In this document: piece by piece, positions 10,436-19,580 of the stretch
Position numbering within the stretch: position 1 is the first letter of the stretch
Layout: each line of letters starts with the position of its first letter
Assembly (NCBI RefSeq): GCF_003150675.1
Contig: NZ_QGGB01000008.1
Location: forward strand, 300,092 to 364,091
Length of the DNA stretch: 64,000 bases
Reading direction: 5' to 3'
Origin: Rhodohalobacter mucosus
GTDB lineage: Bacteria > Bacteroidota > Rhodothermia > Balneolales > Balneolaceae
Program-made: the position numbers and the translations under genes
Notes under the pieces: generated by a model
What the model saw: only the letters and a program-made list of their open reading frames with translations
Told to the model about the DNA's origin: nothing
Databases searched by the model: none

Positions 10436-10580
10436 TCAGATCCTTTTCTTGATTTAACGTGTTAACTGCATAACACAATCAATGCTTTGATTATCCGGTT
10501 GTTTTAGACTAATGAAACGGCAATATGGAGAAACCGCGGTTGATAACAAAGAAACAGGTTGAGAAGGTTGAATAAGTTAA

Positions 10581-11660
10581 TTAAGAAAGTAAATAATAAT
10601 CCCTCAGCGATTCATAAACTATTCTCGCGCTGTTAACCGCCCCATCCATATAGCCCGGAGAAACAGCCGATGTTTCTGCGCCGGCGATATAAAGTTTTCC
10701 ATTCAGAAAAGGCTTTTGATATATGCCGTGGCCGTTATTTTGATGGGGCAGTACGTGATCGACGTATGGAGTAAAAGTGTATTCTTCACGACTCCAGACT
10801 AGCTCATGATAGTGAAGAAGGGTTTGATCCGCTTGTTTGCCGTAATATTTTCTGAGCTGATTCAGCACCATGGTGCGCCTTTCGTCCGAGGAGAGCGAAT
10901 AATAACTGCCGTTCAAAAACCCCATTAGTGAATAACGGTTGTCTTCAAATGAAGAGTGATCGTACATTTCCGTAATTGGACCGACATTACTGAACAGGGT
11001 GCCGCTTGAGCTTTTATCCCGCCAGAACGGCTTTTTATAGGTAAGACCGAATTTGATCGATTCCCCCATCCAGGTATGGGTTGTGGCCATAATGTATTGA
11101 ACGGAGTGAGGAAGTGCAGGTTCAATCTCTACCAGATGATGAAGAAGTCCCGGCGGTAGAGTAGAGACGACCTGCCTGGCGCTGAATGAGACATCTGCAC
11201 ATTCTACGATCAGGCGATCGTCCTTTTCAAGAAGCGACTGCACCGGCTGACCCGTAAATAAATGGTCCGGATCCAGATCTGATGAAAGGGTTTCAATTAA
11301 GCTGAATGTGCCGCCCCTGATGCGGTAACTGGGTTCCTGCTGCTCCGGAAGAGAAACCAGCTGATGCGGACTCATGGATGTTGGTTCGTAGATTGCACGA
11401 TCACCCAGAATCTGTTCAAACAATTCAATATCCAGATCATGAATAAGTTTGAAGAGATGTGTATGGGATGAACCCAGCCAGGTGGCTCCCATCTCAACGG
11501 GCGCTTCAGGGCCTGAATCAAAGCCGGCCGTATATATTCTGCCGCCAATCCTCTCACGGGCTTCAACAACCCTGACCCTACACCCGTGATCCTTCAGGTA
11601 GTGGTGCAAAGTTAGTCCGGTGAGTCCGGCCCCGATAATCAGGACATCCGTTTGTATCAT
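10581..11660 (-). CDS. FAD-dependent amine oxidase
   Basis: 359 aa. The Rossmann FAD motif is at the N-terminus: VLIIGAGLTGLTLHHYL (GxGxxG about 10-15), followed by VVEARERIGGRI, the hallmark of flavin amine oxidases. The second FAD-contact region near the C-terminus is LYIAGAETSAVSPGYMDGAV. It oxidises an amine with O2, substrate unknown. It is shorter than typical monoamine oxidases (about 450 aa), so it is a compact member. It overlaps the upstream CIA30-domain gene by 4 bp and is translationally coupled to it. Confidence 0.88.
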   Translation of the reverse strand: MIQTDVLIIGAGLTGLTLHHYLKDHGCRVRVVEARERIGGRIYTAGFDSGPEAPVEMGATWLGSSHTHLFKLIHDLDIELFEQILGDRAIYEPTSMSPHQLVSLPEQQEPSYRIRGGTFSLIETLSSDLDPDHLFTGQPVQSLLEKDDRLIVECADVSFSARQVVSTLPPGLLHHLVEIEPALPHSVQYIMATTHTWMGESIKFGLTYKKPFWRDKSSSGTLFSNVGPITEMYDHSSFEDNRYSLMGFLNGSYYSLSSDERRTMVLNQLRKYYGKQADQTLLHYHELVWSREEYTFTPYVDHVLPHQNNGHGIYQKPFLNGKLYIAGAETSAVSPGYMDGAVNSARIVYESLRDYYLLS

Positions 11661-12196
11661 TCCGTGACTAAAGTGATCTTGTCGATCATTAGTTGAAAAG
11701 ACTCGGGCTTACCATTTCCGAACTGGAACGTGATCTCCTGAATGCGGTTATGGTTGTAATTGGGCTGGTTCAGTCGATTACCACGAAACTCGGGATACAT
11801 GTCCTTCAACTGGATTTCAATTTCCTGCCATTCACCGCTTGTCTCAAAATCGGCCTGGTACGAATAATAAGAGCGTACATCGTGTTTTATACGCAGCTGA
11901 TAGGGTTTGCCGTCTCCTTTGAGTCGGATACGGACTATCGATTCGGGATCAGCCTCTGCACCTTCAAACCTGTAGCGTACAGACGAAAACCCTCCGTTGT
12001 TTTCCAGGGAAATATCGCCCGAAAAAACAGCGTGACCATCAGGTGAAAGCTCAAAACTTCCGCTGGAGCGGCCGCCCATAACTACGTCGTCCACGATGCG
12101 CCAGTTGCTAATATTCGCATTTTCATGAAAGTCAAAAAGCACGGTCGGGTTTACTAAAAGAGCTATTAACAGAAGTCCGGTAAAGTATTTCATCAT
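11657..12196 (-). CDS. CIA30 / NDUFAF1-like domain protein, exported
   Basis: 179 aa. The N-terminal hydrophobic stretch (MKYFTGLLLIALLVNPTVLF) looks like a signal peptide or anchor. It is followed by DFHENANISNWRIVDDVVMGGRSSG, the start of the CIA30 beta-sandwich domain, with FSGDISLENNGGFSSVR and KGDGKPYQLRI as further family-typical blocks. In eukaryotes CIA30 assists complex I assembly; bacterial versions are usually uncharacterised carbohydrate-binding-like domains. The 4 bp overlap with the amine oxidase gene suggests the two act together, in an unknown process. Confidence 0.85.
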   Translation of the reverse strand: MMKYFTGLLLIALLVNPTVLFDFHENANISNWRIVDDVVMGGRSSGSFELSPDGHAVFSGDISLENNGGFSSVRYRFEGAEADPESIVRIRLKGDGKPYQLRIKHDVRSYYSYQADFETSGEWQEIEIQLKDMYPEFRGNRLNQPNYNHNRIQEITFQFGNGKPESFQLMIDKITLVTE

Positions 12197-12319
12197 GATG
12201 TAGAACTGAATGATTGTTACTTATGGGATTTAAAGTTCAGATCCTGAAAATTCGTTCCTGTTTTGAGTTTTCCGGAGTATTATGCAAAATATAACCACCC
12301 TGATAAGAAATGTGAATTG

Positions 12320-13222
12320 TCACGAAGAGCCCGGCCAGGAATCGCTGTCCCGGCGTGAGCACAGATCTTCACCCCACTCCATTTCAATGGTGCTGTGACT
12401 GAAATTATAAGGCTTCAGAAGCTGCCGGATCTTCTTTTTGGCGCCTGCAAGTTCAGAAATATCGTTCATTTCCGTGACATGCAGGTGAGCGGTGATTACA
12501 TGATGTTCTCCGTCGAGCGACCAGATGTGCAGGTGGTCGGTTTCTTCCACAAAATCAAGGCTTAAAAATTTATCCCTGAGCTCATCTATGCTCACGTCCG
12601 ACGGACGGCCCTGAAGAAAAAGGTAGAGTGTTTCCTTCAATCGTTTGATCACGTTCCAAAGGATATAAAGTGTAATAAGCAGCGATAGAGCGGGGTCGAG
12701 GTAGAGAATGTCCCTGAACATCAGAATTACGGACACAATCAGAACGGCCACCCAGCCCAGAACATCCTCGAGCAAATGCCAGGAGATAACGCGTTCGTTC
12801 ATCGTTTCTCCGTGGCTGACCTTCCAGGCAGCGTAACCGTTTACGGCTACACCCAGAATGGCAAACAGAAACATACCTTCTGCATTGGTCTGTTCCGGGG
12901 ATAAGATTCTGGCTACGGCTTCATTTACCACAAATATGGACCCTGCAATCAGCACCAGGCTGTTGATAAGCGCACCAAGCAGCGAAAAGCGCGTATATCC
13001 GAAGGTAAAAGAGGTGTCTGCGCCCTTCCTGGATTTATTGTGAAGAAACCATGCCAGCCCCAGAGACAGGCTGTCTCCGAGATCGTGAAGTGCATCCGAG
13101 ATGATCGCAACACTGTTTACGTATAATCCGCCAAAAAACTCTACAATCGTAAATCCCAGGTTCAGAAAGAAAGCCAGCTTGATGTTGCCCCGGCTGTGGT
13201 CGTGTGTGTGATTGTGGGCCAT
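12320..13222 (-). CDS. cation diffusion facilitator (Zn/Co/Cd exporter)
   Basis: 300 aa. His-rich N-terminus MAHNHTHDHS, then six membrane helices. The transport site is the HD-HD pattern: H46-x3-D50 in SDALHDLGDS and H149-x3-D153 in SWHLLEDVLGW, typical for zinc-preferring exporters such as CzcD/ZitB. The cytoplasmic C-terminal domain (about 205-300) has HLHIWSLDGEHHVITAHL, the ferredoxin-like metal-sensing fold. It moves divalent metal out of the cytoplasm in exchange for protons. A decayed relative of its 5' end lies at 18.1-18.3 kb. Confidence 0.94.
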   Translation of the reverse strand: MAHNHTHDHSRGNIKLAFFLNLGFTIVEFFGGLYVNSVAIISDALHDLGDSLSLGLAWFLHNKSRKGADTSFTFGYTRFSLLGALINSLVLIAGSIFVVNEAVARILSPEQTNAEGMFLFAILGVAVNGYAAWKVSHGETMNERVISWHLLEDVLGWVAVLIVSVILMFRDILYLDPALSLLITLYILWNVIKRLKETLYLFLQGRPSDVSIDELRDKFLSLDFVEETDHLHIWSLDGEHHVITAHLHVTEMNDISELAGAKKKIRQLLKPYNFSHSTIEMEWGEDLCSRRDSDSWPGSS

Positions 13223-13409
13223 GGTTTTTAAACAGTCCTATGAATTCATGTTATTCCAGAACTCATGTTCGTAAATCAATCATAGTAATATACAAACCGG
13301 CAGGACAGACTGCATAAATCGGATAGTATTGGAAACTCGTCTAAATCTGGCAGGAAGTCGGGCTTTTATATCACCACCCGGCCAAAGGCTGCAGATGAAT
13401 AATTGACAA

Positions 13410-13664
13410 TCAGATTTTCCTGGATGGAGGGTGATCCATTTTCATGTAAACGCCTCCTCTTTCCAGTTCATCAAGCATCTGGTTCAGCCGTTTCTTTTTG
13501 GTTTGTATTCGTTTTGCCCGGTTAATCCATCCCAGGTAATCATTTTGCTGATAGGCGGGGCGTGCAAGATAATCATCCATCAAACCGCGTTTCTCCAAAG
13601 CGGATTTTACAAAGTCCGGCATGGGGTGAATGGGTCGATTTAGCCCTGAGGTGTCCCTATTCAT
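13410..13664 (-). CDS. YdeI/OmpD-associated domain small protein
   Basis: 84 aa if started at ATG 13664-13662 (MNRDTSGLNRPIHP); longer (13730) and shorter (13622) starts remain possible and no clear ribosome site decides. The C-terminal half, YLGWINRAKRIQTKKKRLNQ followed by MLDELERGGVY, matches the YdeI/OmpD-associated C-terminal motif ('W-I-x-x-A-K-x-x-x-T-x-x-x-R'). The common larger proteins of this family carry an extra N-terminal domain that is absent here. Function is not established. It is a single gene downstream of a lipoprotein-type neighbour. Confidence 0.65.
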   Translation of the reverse strand: MNRDTSGLNRPIHPMPDFVKSALEKRGLMDDYLARPAYQQNDYLGWINRAKRIQTKKKRLNQMLDELERGGVYMKMDHPPSRKI

Positions 13665-13780
13665 ATCCGTACAATGATAAAAGGCTTGCTTGATGTGATC
13701 AAAATAATAATTACTAATTAGAATAGGCACAGAATATGGGATCTGTGCCTATGATTTCGGTAACACTAAGCCAGAAGATT

Positions 13781-14344
13781 CTATCTTTTTGACGAACCAA
13801 CTGTGGAAATAAACCCATCAATTGAGATTTCAAATGTGAATCCGGTGTCAGTCAAGTCAACTGAACCGGTTTCAGTCAGTTCTCCGGTGACATCCTCAAA
13901 CCGTCCGGTCCCTCTGTTTACGATGTTGACATTTTGAAAAGTATCAGGACCTGTCAAGAATCCGTTGTATGAACCAAAGATCGTATCACCATTTGCTGAT
14001 TTCAATTCTCCGTGTCCATCCGTATAGGTTGGATTGGCTGGATCGACAAGGAAGAAGGAGCAGTGGGAAAAGCTTACGTGAATTTTTCCCAGGTGAGAAG
14101 CGATTCCCGTTCCCTCTCCGCTGATCGGAACAGAGCCGGTAGGACAATCTGTGCGCGTTGGGTCAATAGTGCCGGATCCCGAGTAGGTTCCTTTAATGTG
14201 AACCAGTTTTACAACTTTCTGAGCCGCGTTGCTTTCCAGTGATTCAACCGTGAAAGGTTCTTCTTCCGGACCTGTTATCATGTCGTCGGAACATCCGGTT
14301 AATGCCATAAGTGACAGTGCGATAATTATGCTTAGAATTTTCAT
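13781..14344 (-). CDS. lipoprotein of unknown function, beta-barrel-like
   Basis: 187 aa. Signal peptide with lipobox LTGC (MKILSIIIALSLMALTGCSDD). The mature part is Gly/Thr-rich and beta-predicted: GTYSGSGTIDPT, GEGTGIASHLGKIHVSFSHC, GHGELKSANGDTIFGSYNG and GTGRFEDVTGELTETG. This style recurs in small lipocalin/allene-oxide-cyclase-like lipoproteins, but I cannot assign a family. Two Cys in the mature part (TDCPTG and SHCSF) could pair. Membrane-anchored in the periplasm or at the surface. Confidence 0.75.
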   Translation of the reverse strand: MKILSIIIALSLMALTGCSDDMITGPEEEPFTVESLESNAAQKVVKLVHIKGTYSGSGTIDPTRTDCPTGSVPISGEGTGIASHLGKIHVSFSHCSFFLVDPANPTYTDGHGELKSANGDTIFGSYNGFLTGPDTFQNVNIVNRGTGRFEDVTGELTETGSVDLTDTGFTFEISIDGFISTVGSSKR

Positions 14345-14612
14345 CTTTTTCTCCCTTTACCCTTTGAAAAAAGGCAAATTTATTCGTTATACGGTTATAC
14401 CATCTCCTTTTGACAAAGTTAGAGTACTCCCCCTGGTAAAGGAGTAGTATAACAGTTAATACAGGTGTAAGGGTAGCTGTATTAAACCTGTAAGGATAAG
14501 ATGGAATGATATGCGAATAGCCCCAAGGCTTCGGGAGCAAACTTTAATCTCAGATGTGCAGATATAATCAGAAATTGCATATTTACCCCATCGACTATGC
14601 TCGTATCAGAGA

Positions 14613-15623
14613 TCAATCATGATGCTGACGGATTTCTTCTTCACTGAGGCGAAGAAACCGGGCAGCGTTATTATATAATATGTCTCGTTTCTGTTCCTCT
14701 GTTAAAAACGGAGCTTCACGAATTCGATCAATGGAAGGACCAATGACGCCCGGCCAGTTCATCTGGTCAGAACCAAACATGATGCGCTTTCCAAATCCAG
14801 CCTCTACTATGCCTTTCAGGAATCTGTAAAAAGCGGCTTCAGGCTGCGTGTACACGATGACACCTATACCCACATAAACCTGAGGGTGCGTATAAAGAAC
14901 TGCAAGCAAATCATCCAGCATCGGATAACCGGCATGCATGATGTAGATCCGGAGGCGTGGGTGACTTGCCAGTATATCTTCCAGAATCAGCGGGCTGTGA
15001 AGCCGGGCGCGGTATCCGGAGCCAGACAGATAGAGTACACCGGGTGGACCGGGGCCGATGTGAATGCCAACCGGGATATCCATTTCCTCAGCAAGAGCCC
15101 AGTATGGCTGCATTCTTTCATCATCGGGAGTAGTGCCGGTGTACTGATTGGTGATCTCAGCAAAAACCTCAACCGAACCATTATCGAAGAGTTTTCGCAA
15201 TGAGTCAGGTTCAATGGCATTCGGGCTGTCTATATTGAAATTGATCCCTGGAATAAATCGGCCTGGAGCTTCATCAATCCACTGTTTTACTCGTTGAGGA
15301 GATCCTCCAAGTACCCCCTGCACAACGTTATAGGTATCCATGGCTTCAATCGTTTGTTCCATGACTTCCCGATCAGTTTCAGGTCCCCAAACCGGATTGT
15401 CGCATGTGGGGTTCTTCAAAACCTGCATGAAAAAAGCGCCATACGGCATGCGTTGGTCCCAGACAGGCATTTCATTAAAAGGTGCACAAACTGCGATTGG
15501 CGGAGGCCCGTTGACATCGGCGGCTGAAGCATGCAAGTGCATGTCTATGATCGGTAAGCCATCCTGGGCTTGGATTGGACCAGCAATTAATAGTAAGAAG
15601 AGAAAGAAATTGAATGCTTTCAT
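14613..15623 (-). CDS. amidohydrolase family 2 (metal-dependent hydrolase), exported
   Basis: 336 aa from ATG 15623-15621 (MKAFNFFLFLLLIAGPIQAQ, signal peptide). The TIM-barrel amidohydrolase begins IIDMHLHASA (HxH metal ligands). It continues with GIHIGPGPPG (a metal-ligand His), LRIYIMHAGYPML and RIMFGSDQMNWPG (the Asp on the last strand), then FLTEEQKRDILYNNAARFL. The family includes decarboxylases and lactonases acting on aromatic or sugar acids; the substrate here is unknown. An exported form is less usual. A clear paralogue with the same layout sits in the cassette array at 60535-61482. Confidence 0.88.
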   Translation of the reverse strand: MKAFNFFLFLLLIAGPIQAQDGLPIIDMHLHASAADVNGPPPIAVCAPFNEMPVWDQRMPYGAFFMQVLKNPTCDNPVWGPETDREVMEQTIEAMDTYNVVQGVLGGSPQRVKQWIDEAPGRFIPGINFNIDSPNAIEPDSLRKLFDNGSVEVFAEITNQYTGTTPDDERMQPYWALAEEMDIPVGIHIGPGPPGVLYLSGSGYRARLHSPLILEDILASHPRLRIYIMHAGYPMLDDLLAVLYTHPQVYVGIGVIVYTQPEAAFYRFLKGIVEAGFGKRIMFGSDQMNWPGVIGPSIDRIREAPFLTEEQKRDILYNNAARFLRLSEEEIRQHHD

Positions 15624-15804
15624 GATCCCATATTGATTAAAGAGGCGCAATTCCTAAAAAAGAGTAATCAATTAATTGATATGGGTCAATGAAGCACTGA
15701 TGTGCGATTGGAGATATGTGTTCCCAAATTTCAGAAATAGAACCATTCCCGGATAAAAAAATCACAGCCGAAGTTTTAGGGTCAACCTGAAACTATCTTT
15801 ACCC

Positions 15805-16059
15805 CTATTGCCTCAATCTTTTTCGCAACTCTTTCCTTAGACCGCTGCTTGAAGCGTGCATGGCCGCAGGAGCAGACACTCCAATAACGATTGTGGAAAT
15901 GAATACAAGCAGGTTTTCTCTCCAGTAACCCAGGAATATCCAGGCCAGTATGATGACAGCAAAGATGATTAAAATGTTGAGTGTTATCAGCCGCCTGTTT
16001 TTAATCAATCGTTTCAGTTCGTCAGTGGGAATATCATGCAGGGATGGTTTTTTCTCCAT
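15805..16059 (-). CDS. small two-helix membrane protein
   Basis: 84 aa. A cytoplasmic N-terminus (MEKKPSLHDIPTDELKRLIK) is followed by two membrane helices (LITLNILIIFAVIILAWIFL and LLVFISTIVIGVSAPAAMHA) and a basic C-terminus (LRKELRKRLRQ). I do not recognise a family. It is a single gene with its own upstream gap. Confidence 0.65.
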   Translation of the reverse strand: MEKKPSLHDIPTDELKRLIKNRRLITLNILIIFAVIILAWIFLGYWRENLLVFISTIVIGVSAPAAMHASSSGLRKELRKRLRQ

Positions 16060-16411
16060 GATTTATCGGTTTTGATTGCAGCTATGGTTTCAAACACGCG
16101 AGCTTGATTGCATCCATAGCTCAGTGTGCAATCGTGCAGGCGGCAGACTGTAAACCCGTTCCGGTTTTATTACTTGAGATAATTAACAAAACAGAGGCCT
16201 GAAAACCAATAAAGTGCATCGTAATACTCCACAACCGCGAAATCCATATTTACACGGTTGACCCGTTTGATGTTATCGTGGCTATGGCCGCGAGTTGTGC
16301 AAGACGATTTACATATTGGATATAGAAAGAAGGCACGGAAGCGTCAGCCTCGTGCCTTTCGATTCATGCTGCAGCTACACCGGGCTGCAATTACCATTGA
16401 CCCTCTCTTGA
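16060..16411. other. intergenic region with hairpin
   Basis: 352 bp without a gene. It contains the hairpin listed at 16330-16358 and, at about 16112-16165, a stretch that superficially resembles a tRNA D-arm and Tyr anticodon arm but lacks acceptor and T arms. Confidence 0.6.
16330..16358 (-). terminator. hairpin terminator candidate after the choice-of-anchor I gene
   Basis: Perfect 8-bp stem AAGGCACG / CGTGCCTT with a 13-nt loop. Read on the minus strand it is followed by CTTTCTAT, a weak U-rich tail. It lies 54 bp beyond the stop of the 16412-17974 gene. Confidence 0.55.
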
Positions 16412-17974
16412 TCAGAAGTTCTCAAAGAAACTGATCGTGCCGCTGTCTTCGTAACTGACTATCAGCAGGTCTCTTCCGGTGGGGCTTTCTTTTGCCGGTA
16501 CAGCCAGTACGCCCTCCGGCGCTTCATCACCGGGATTCGACAGGATGGATAAAAATTCAGGTGCCAGAGGATTGGAAACATCATATACCAGTATTTGGTC
16601 ATTTCGCTCCAGGCCCACAAAAAGAATATGTCGCTGTCCGCCCATATTCAGAATTTCAACCGCCTCAGGTTCTGCCCCTTTTGCATCGCTTCTCCCGTCA
16701 TCATCATTAAAGCGGCCGGGCGTCTGTGCAAGTGTTTCAGCGGCAATGCCGTTGCCTGAATCATACAGCAGATCTCCAAATGGTGACCATACGCTGAATG
16801 ATCGGGCACCGTAGCTGTAAAGCTGCTCATACTCGCCGTCATTGTCAGTATCACCAAGGGTTGTGGTTATTTCCAGACGGCCAAGATTTTCGTCCTGCTG
16901 CAGAGTAGCTGCATTCGGGAAAACCGTTGAATCGAGTGTCAGATCGTCAATGCGCTCCTCCTCGCTGAATCCGTCATAATCCCGGGCGTCGCCTTCATTT
17001 GCTGAGAAGATATAATCTTTACCTTTGATTTTGGCTGATACAATTGCATCGGGCTGGTACATGCCAAATACAGGCCAGTTTTTCAGTTCTTTCACACCAT
17101 CCCTGTCGCTTGCATCCAGGCTGTTTTCAGGCAGACTGTAGTCTTTAAAGCCCAATGGATAGATTGCTTCAATGGTTTTGGTTCGGATGTTGACCCGTGC
17201 AATCCCGTTATTTTCCTGAAGGCTGACCCATGCGATCCGTGAATTCTCAGAAATGGCGATATACTCGGGCTCTACATCCTGCGCAAGCGTGGCACCCGGC
17301 CCAAACACACGCAGGCCCCGCTCTTCAAGTGCCTCTTGCTCACCATTGAAAGCGGTAAAATCGAGAGTAGTAACGTCATCATTTTTCAGATTGATAATAC
17401 TTACGCTGCCGAGTGGATCAACGGTATAATCGTCATTCGGTTCGCCTTCATTGGCCGAGAGAATCAATTGCCCGTTCTTCGTAAATGTGACCATGTCGGG
17501 AAGCGCGCCCACTTCGTAATCACCCACCTGCGACAGATCGCCGGTGTTGAATACCAGCACGAAGCCAGGATCCTGCTTCACCGGTGCCTCTACCGCAACG
17601 GCAAGCAGTCCATTATTGACGGCCACGCTGTTGGGCACACCAAAACCGCTTACGCTGATAGGGGTTTCTTCAATTGGATTGTCGAGATCGGTTAATGTGA
17701 AAACAGAAATTTCTGATGACTCCACATTAACCACAAACAGTTTTTGGGTGGATTCATCGTATGCGGAAATTTCAGCCGAGCCTTCTCCCCCCACGTTAAT
17801 GGTGGAACGGTATTGAAAATTGACGTTTGTACTGGCCGGATTTCCCTTTGCATTGATTTGGCCCTCCGGTGATTCCGGCTGTAACGCCTCTCCGTTATTC
17901 AGAACATCACTACAAGCCGAAAACAGGAAAATGAAAAAGAGCAGAATGATTGATGCATTGATAAATTTCATCAT
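16412..17974 (-). CDS. choice-of-anchor I family lipoprotein (beta-propeller)
   Basis: 520 aa. Signal peptide with lipobox FSAC (IILLFFIFLFSACSDVLNN). The mature protein starts with a linker and then reads FQYRSTINVGGEGSAEISAY, FVVNVESSEISVF, FGVPNSVAVNNGLLAVAVEA, LSANEGEPNDDYTVDPLGSV and IFSANEGDARDYDGFSEEER. These are hallmarks of the choice-of-anchor I family, seven-bladed propeller-like proteins often linked to extracellular phosphatase or 5'-nucleotidase-like modules. No enzymatic domain is attached here. It is probably displayed on a membrane; function is not defined. Confidence 0.88.
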   Translation of the reverse strand: MMKFINASIILLFFIFLFSACSDVLNNGEALQPESPEGQINAKGNPASTNVNFQYRSTINVGGEGSAEISAYDESTQKLFVVNVESSEISVFTLTDLDNPIEETPISVSGFGVPNSVAVNNGLLAVAVEAPVKQDPGFVLVFNTGDLSQVGDYEVGALPDMVTFTKNGQLILSANEGEPNDDYTVDPLGSVSIINLKNDDVTTLDFTAFNGEQEALEERGLRVFGPGATLAQDVEPEYIAISENSRIAWVSLQENNGIARVNIRTKTIEAIYPLGFKDYSLPENSLDASDRDGVKELKNWPVFGMYQPDAIVSAKIKGKDYIFSANEGDARDYDGFSEEERIDDLTLDSTVFPNAATLQQDENLGRLEITTTLGDTDNDGEYEQLYSYGARSFSVWSPFGDLLYDSGNGIAAETLAQTPGRFNDDDGRSDAKGAEPEAVEILNMGGQRHILFVGLERNDQILVYDVSNPLAPEFLSILSNPGDEAPEGVLAVPAKESPTGRDLLIVSYEDSGTISFFENF

Positions 17975-18116
17975 ATTGAACAGGTTTGATTAGAGTCAGG
18001 ATTAGTTAGCTGTTAGCCTACATCATCAATAAAAGCCTGTTCAGTTATGTTACTGTAAACGCAATATCATTTATTCGTAAAGAAGGGTAACGGGTTCGGT
18101 TTTTATCTGAAAAAAG

Positions 18117-18298
18117 CGGGCAGAACATGCAGAACCTAAAAAAAGACTGTCTTCCAGGTCATGAAGCGAATCGGAGAGGAACACATTGCTGTTCATGTAG
18201 GGTCAGTCCAAAAACTCCACAACCGTTTACCCGAGGTTTGGGAAGAAAGCCAGTCTGATGTTTCCGCTGCCATGAACGTGCTTGTGATCGTGTGCCAT
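18117..18298 (-). pseudogene. decayed 5' fragment of a cation diffusion facilitator gene
   Basis: Read on the minus strand from ATG 18298-18296, the codons give MAHDHKHVHGSGNIRLAFF, a stop, TVVEFLD, a stop, then YMNSNVFLSDSLHDLEDSL. Without gaps this aligns to the first ~57 residues of the intact CDF at 12320-13222 (MAHNHTHDHSRGNIKLAFF ... SDALHDLGDSL). Two in-frame stops (TAA and TGA) replace Phe24 and Gly32, and the similarity ends after about 60 codons. It is therefore a dead, 3'-truncated copy or relative. Confidence 0.85.
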
Positions 18299-18640
18299 TT
18301 AAAATGGATTTTCGTTTCATGCTGCCGCAGTAGATATCCTTCCATCAGAAAAAAAGTGACCTGAACTCTCCTCACAACGCAATATTCAAATTGCTATTGA
18401 AGCCTTTGTAAATATGCAGGAATCATGGCAAGAATAAGTGAATAAGCGATATCTGATTGGAGATATCTGCTCTCTGAACGGAGAAGTTTAAGCCCTTCAA
18501 AGAACAGGTATCGACACTCTCCGATCTCCAATCAGTTCATAATCAGGCTTTTCATAAGCGGAAATAATCAGAAAGAAGGGAATTAAGACACACATTTAGC
18601 AGATCCGGAATTCTGATTAAAAGTACAATTACCGTTCAGA
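18299..18640. repeat. intergenic region with a perfect 12-bp inverted repeat
   Basis: 342 bp with no gene. CTGATTGGAGAT (18453-18464) and its exact complement ATCTCCAATCAG (18524-18535) face each other across about 59 bp. A third partial copy (GATTGGAGATAT) occurs at about 15708. It could be the ends of a tiny non-autonomous element or a long hairpin; no target duplication is evident. Confidence 0.45.
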
Positions 18641-19393
18641 CTATCCTGTTTTTCTTGCGATATAAAATCCATACCCAAAATACTTTCTGTAATTTTTATA
18701 TAGCTCCATTTCCACAATCCCGGCATCCACAACCGCCTGAGCTTCTTCACTATTGTTGTTACGCTGCAGAAAAGCCTTGAAACTTTTTTGAAGAGGGTTG
18801 TAGTAGTTCTCCATCCAGCAGTGTTCCGGCAGCACGAAATATGAAACGGGTGAGTAGCCGCTTTTTTCAAGCAGGGATATTTTTGAGGATGCGGTATCGA
18901 TTTCCGGGTACTCGCTGTCCCAGTACTTCTGGAGCTCTGAAGGACGCGTTTCCGTTAACCAAGAAATTTCCGAAACCACCAGAAATCCGCCGGGCTTCAG
19001 GTATCGATTCCATGATTGAATGCCGTTCTCAAACCCGATATTGTAGATGGCAGCTTCCGACCAGAGGATGTCGAACTCTTCATCCTCAAAAGGCAGGCTG
19101 TCCATAGAGCAGGAAAGCGTTTCAATCTTTTCGGAAACTCCTGCATGGATGGCTCGTTTGTTCAGGATTTCAAGAAACTCATCAAGGAAGTCCACCGCCG
19201 TGATCGCGGCATTCAGTTCTTTTGCAAGTACCAGTGTAGACGCCCCCGTTCCGCATCCGATATCGGCAACCTTGAGCGGTTTGGACGGGTCAAGACCGCA
19301 AAAGCCAAGAGCAAGTTTGGTTTCTGAATCACCGCCGGGGCCTTGCCTGTAAGCATGCTTATAAAGGTCGATAAGGAGAGTGAGTTCATCCAT
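18641..19393 (-). CDS. class I SAM-dependent methyltransferase
   Basis: 250 aa. SAM-binding motif I is KVADIGCGTGASTLVLAKEL (about 41-60), the acidic strand-2 residue lies in AVDFLDEF, and motif IV-like is FDILWSEAAIYNIGFENGIQ, followed by LKPGGFLVVSEISWLT. This is the UbiE-like small-molecule methyltransferase pattern; the substrate is unknown. The start MDELTLLIDLYKHAYRQGPG fits family members that begin with a short helix before motif I. No operon partner. Confidence 0.88.
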   Translation of the reverse strand: MDELTLLIDLYKHAYRQGPGGDSETKLALGFCGLDPSKPLKVADIGCGTGASTLVLAKELNAAITAVDFLDEFLEILNKRAIHAGVSEKIETLSCSMDSLPFEDEEFDILWSEAAIYNIGFENGIQSWNRYLKPGGFLVVSEISWLTETRPSELQKYWDSEYPEIDTASSKISLLEKSGYSPVSYFVLPEHCWMENYYNPLQKSFKAFLQRNNNSEEAQAVVDAGIVEMELYKNYRKYFGYGFYIARKTG

Positions 19394-19580
19394 GTTTGCA
19401 GGTTATTTTGATCGTTATGCACCTCACAAGCTTTTCAATCGCCTCCAAGTAACAAAACCGGGTCCATAGTTCAAAGGGTTGACATCGTACCGACGGCAGA
19501 ATTTTGTTCTCTCTGTTTTTGATTAAATTAACATGAGTACTCTGCTGCAGCGTAAATTTTTATCATAAAAAGGGGGAAGC

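Noticed and set aside
16112..16165. tRNA-like segment with TAGCTCAGT and a GTA (Tyr) anticodon-like loop
   Set aside because: No matching acceptor stem, no T-arm (GGTTCGAATCC) and the anticodon stem does not pair well; not a functional tRNA.
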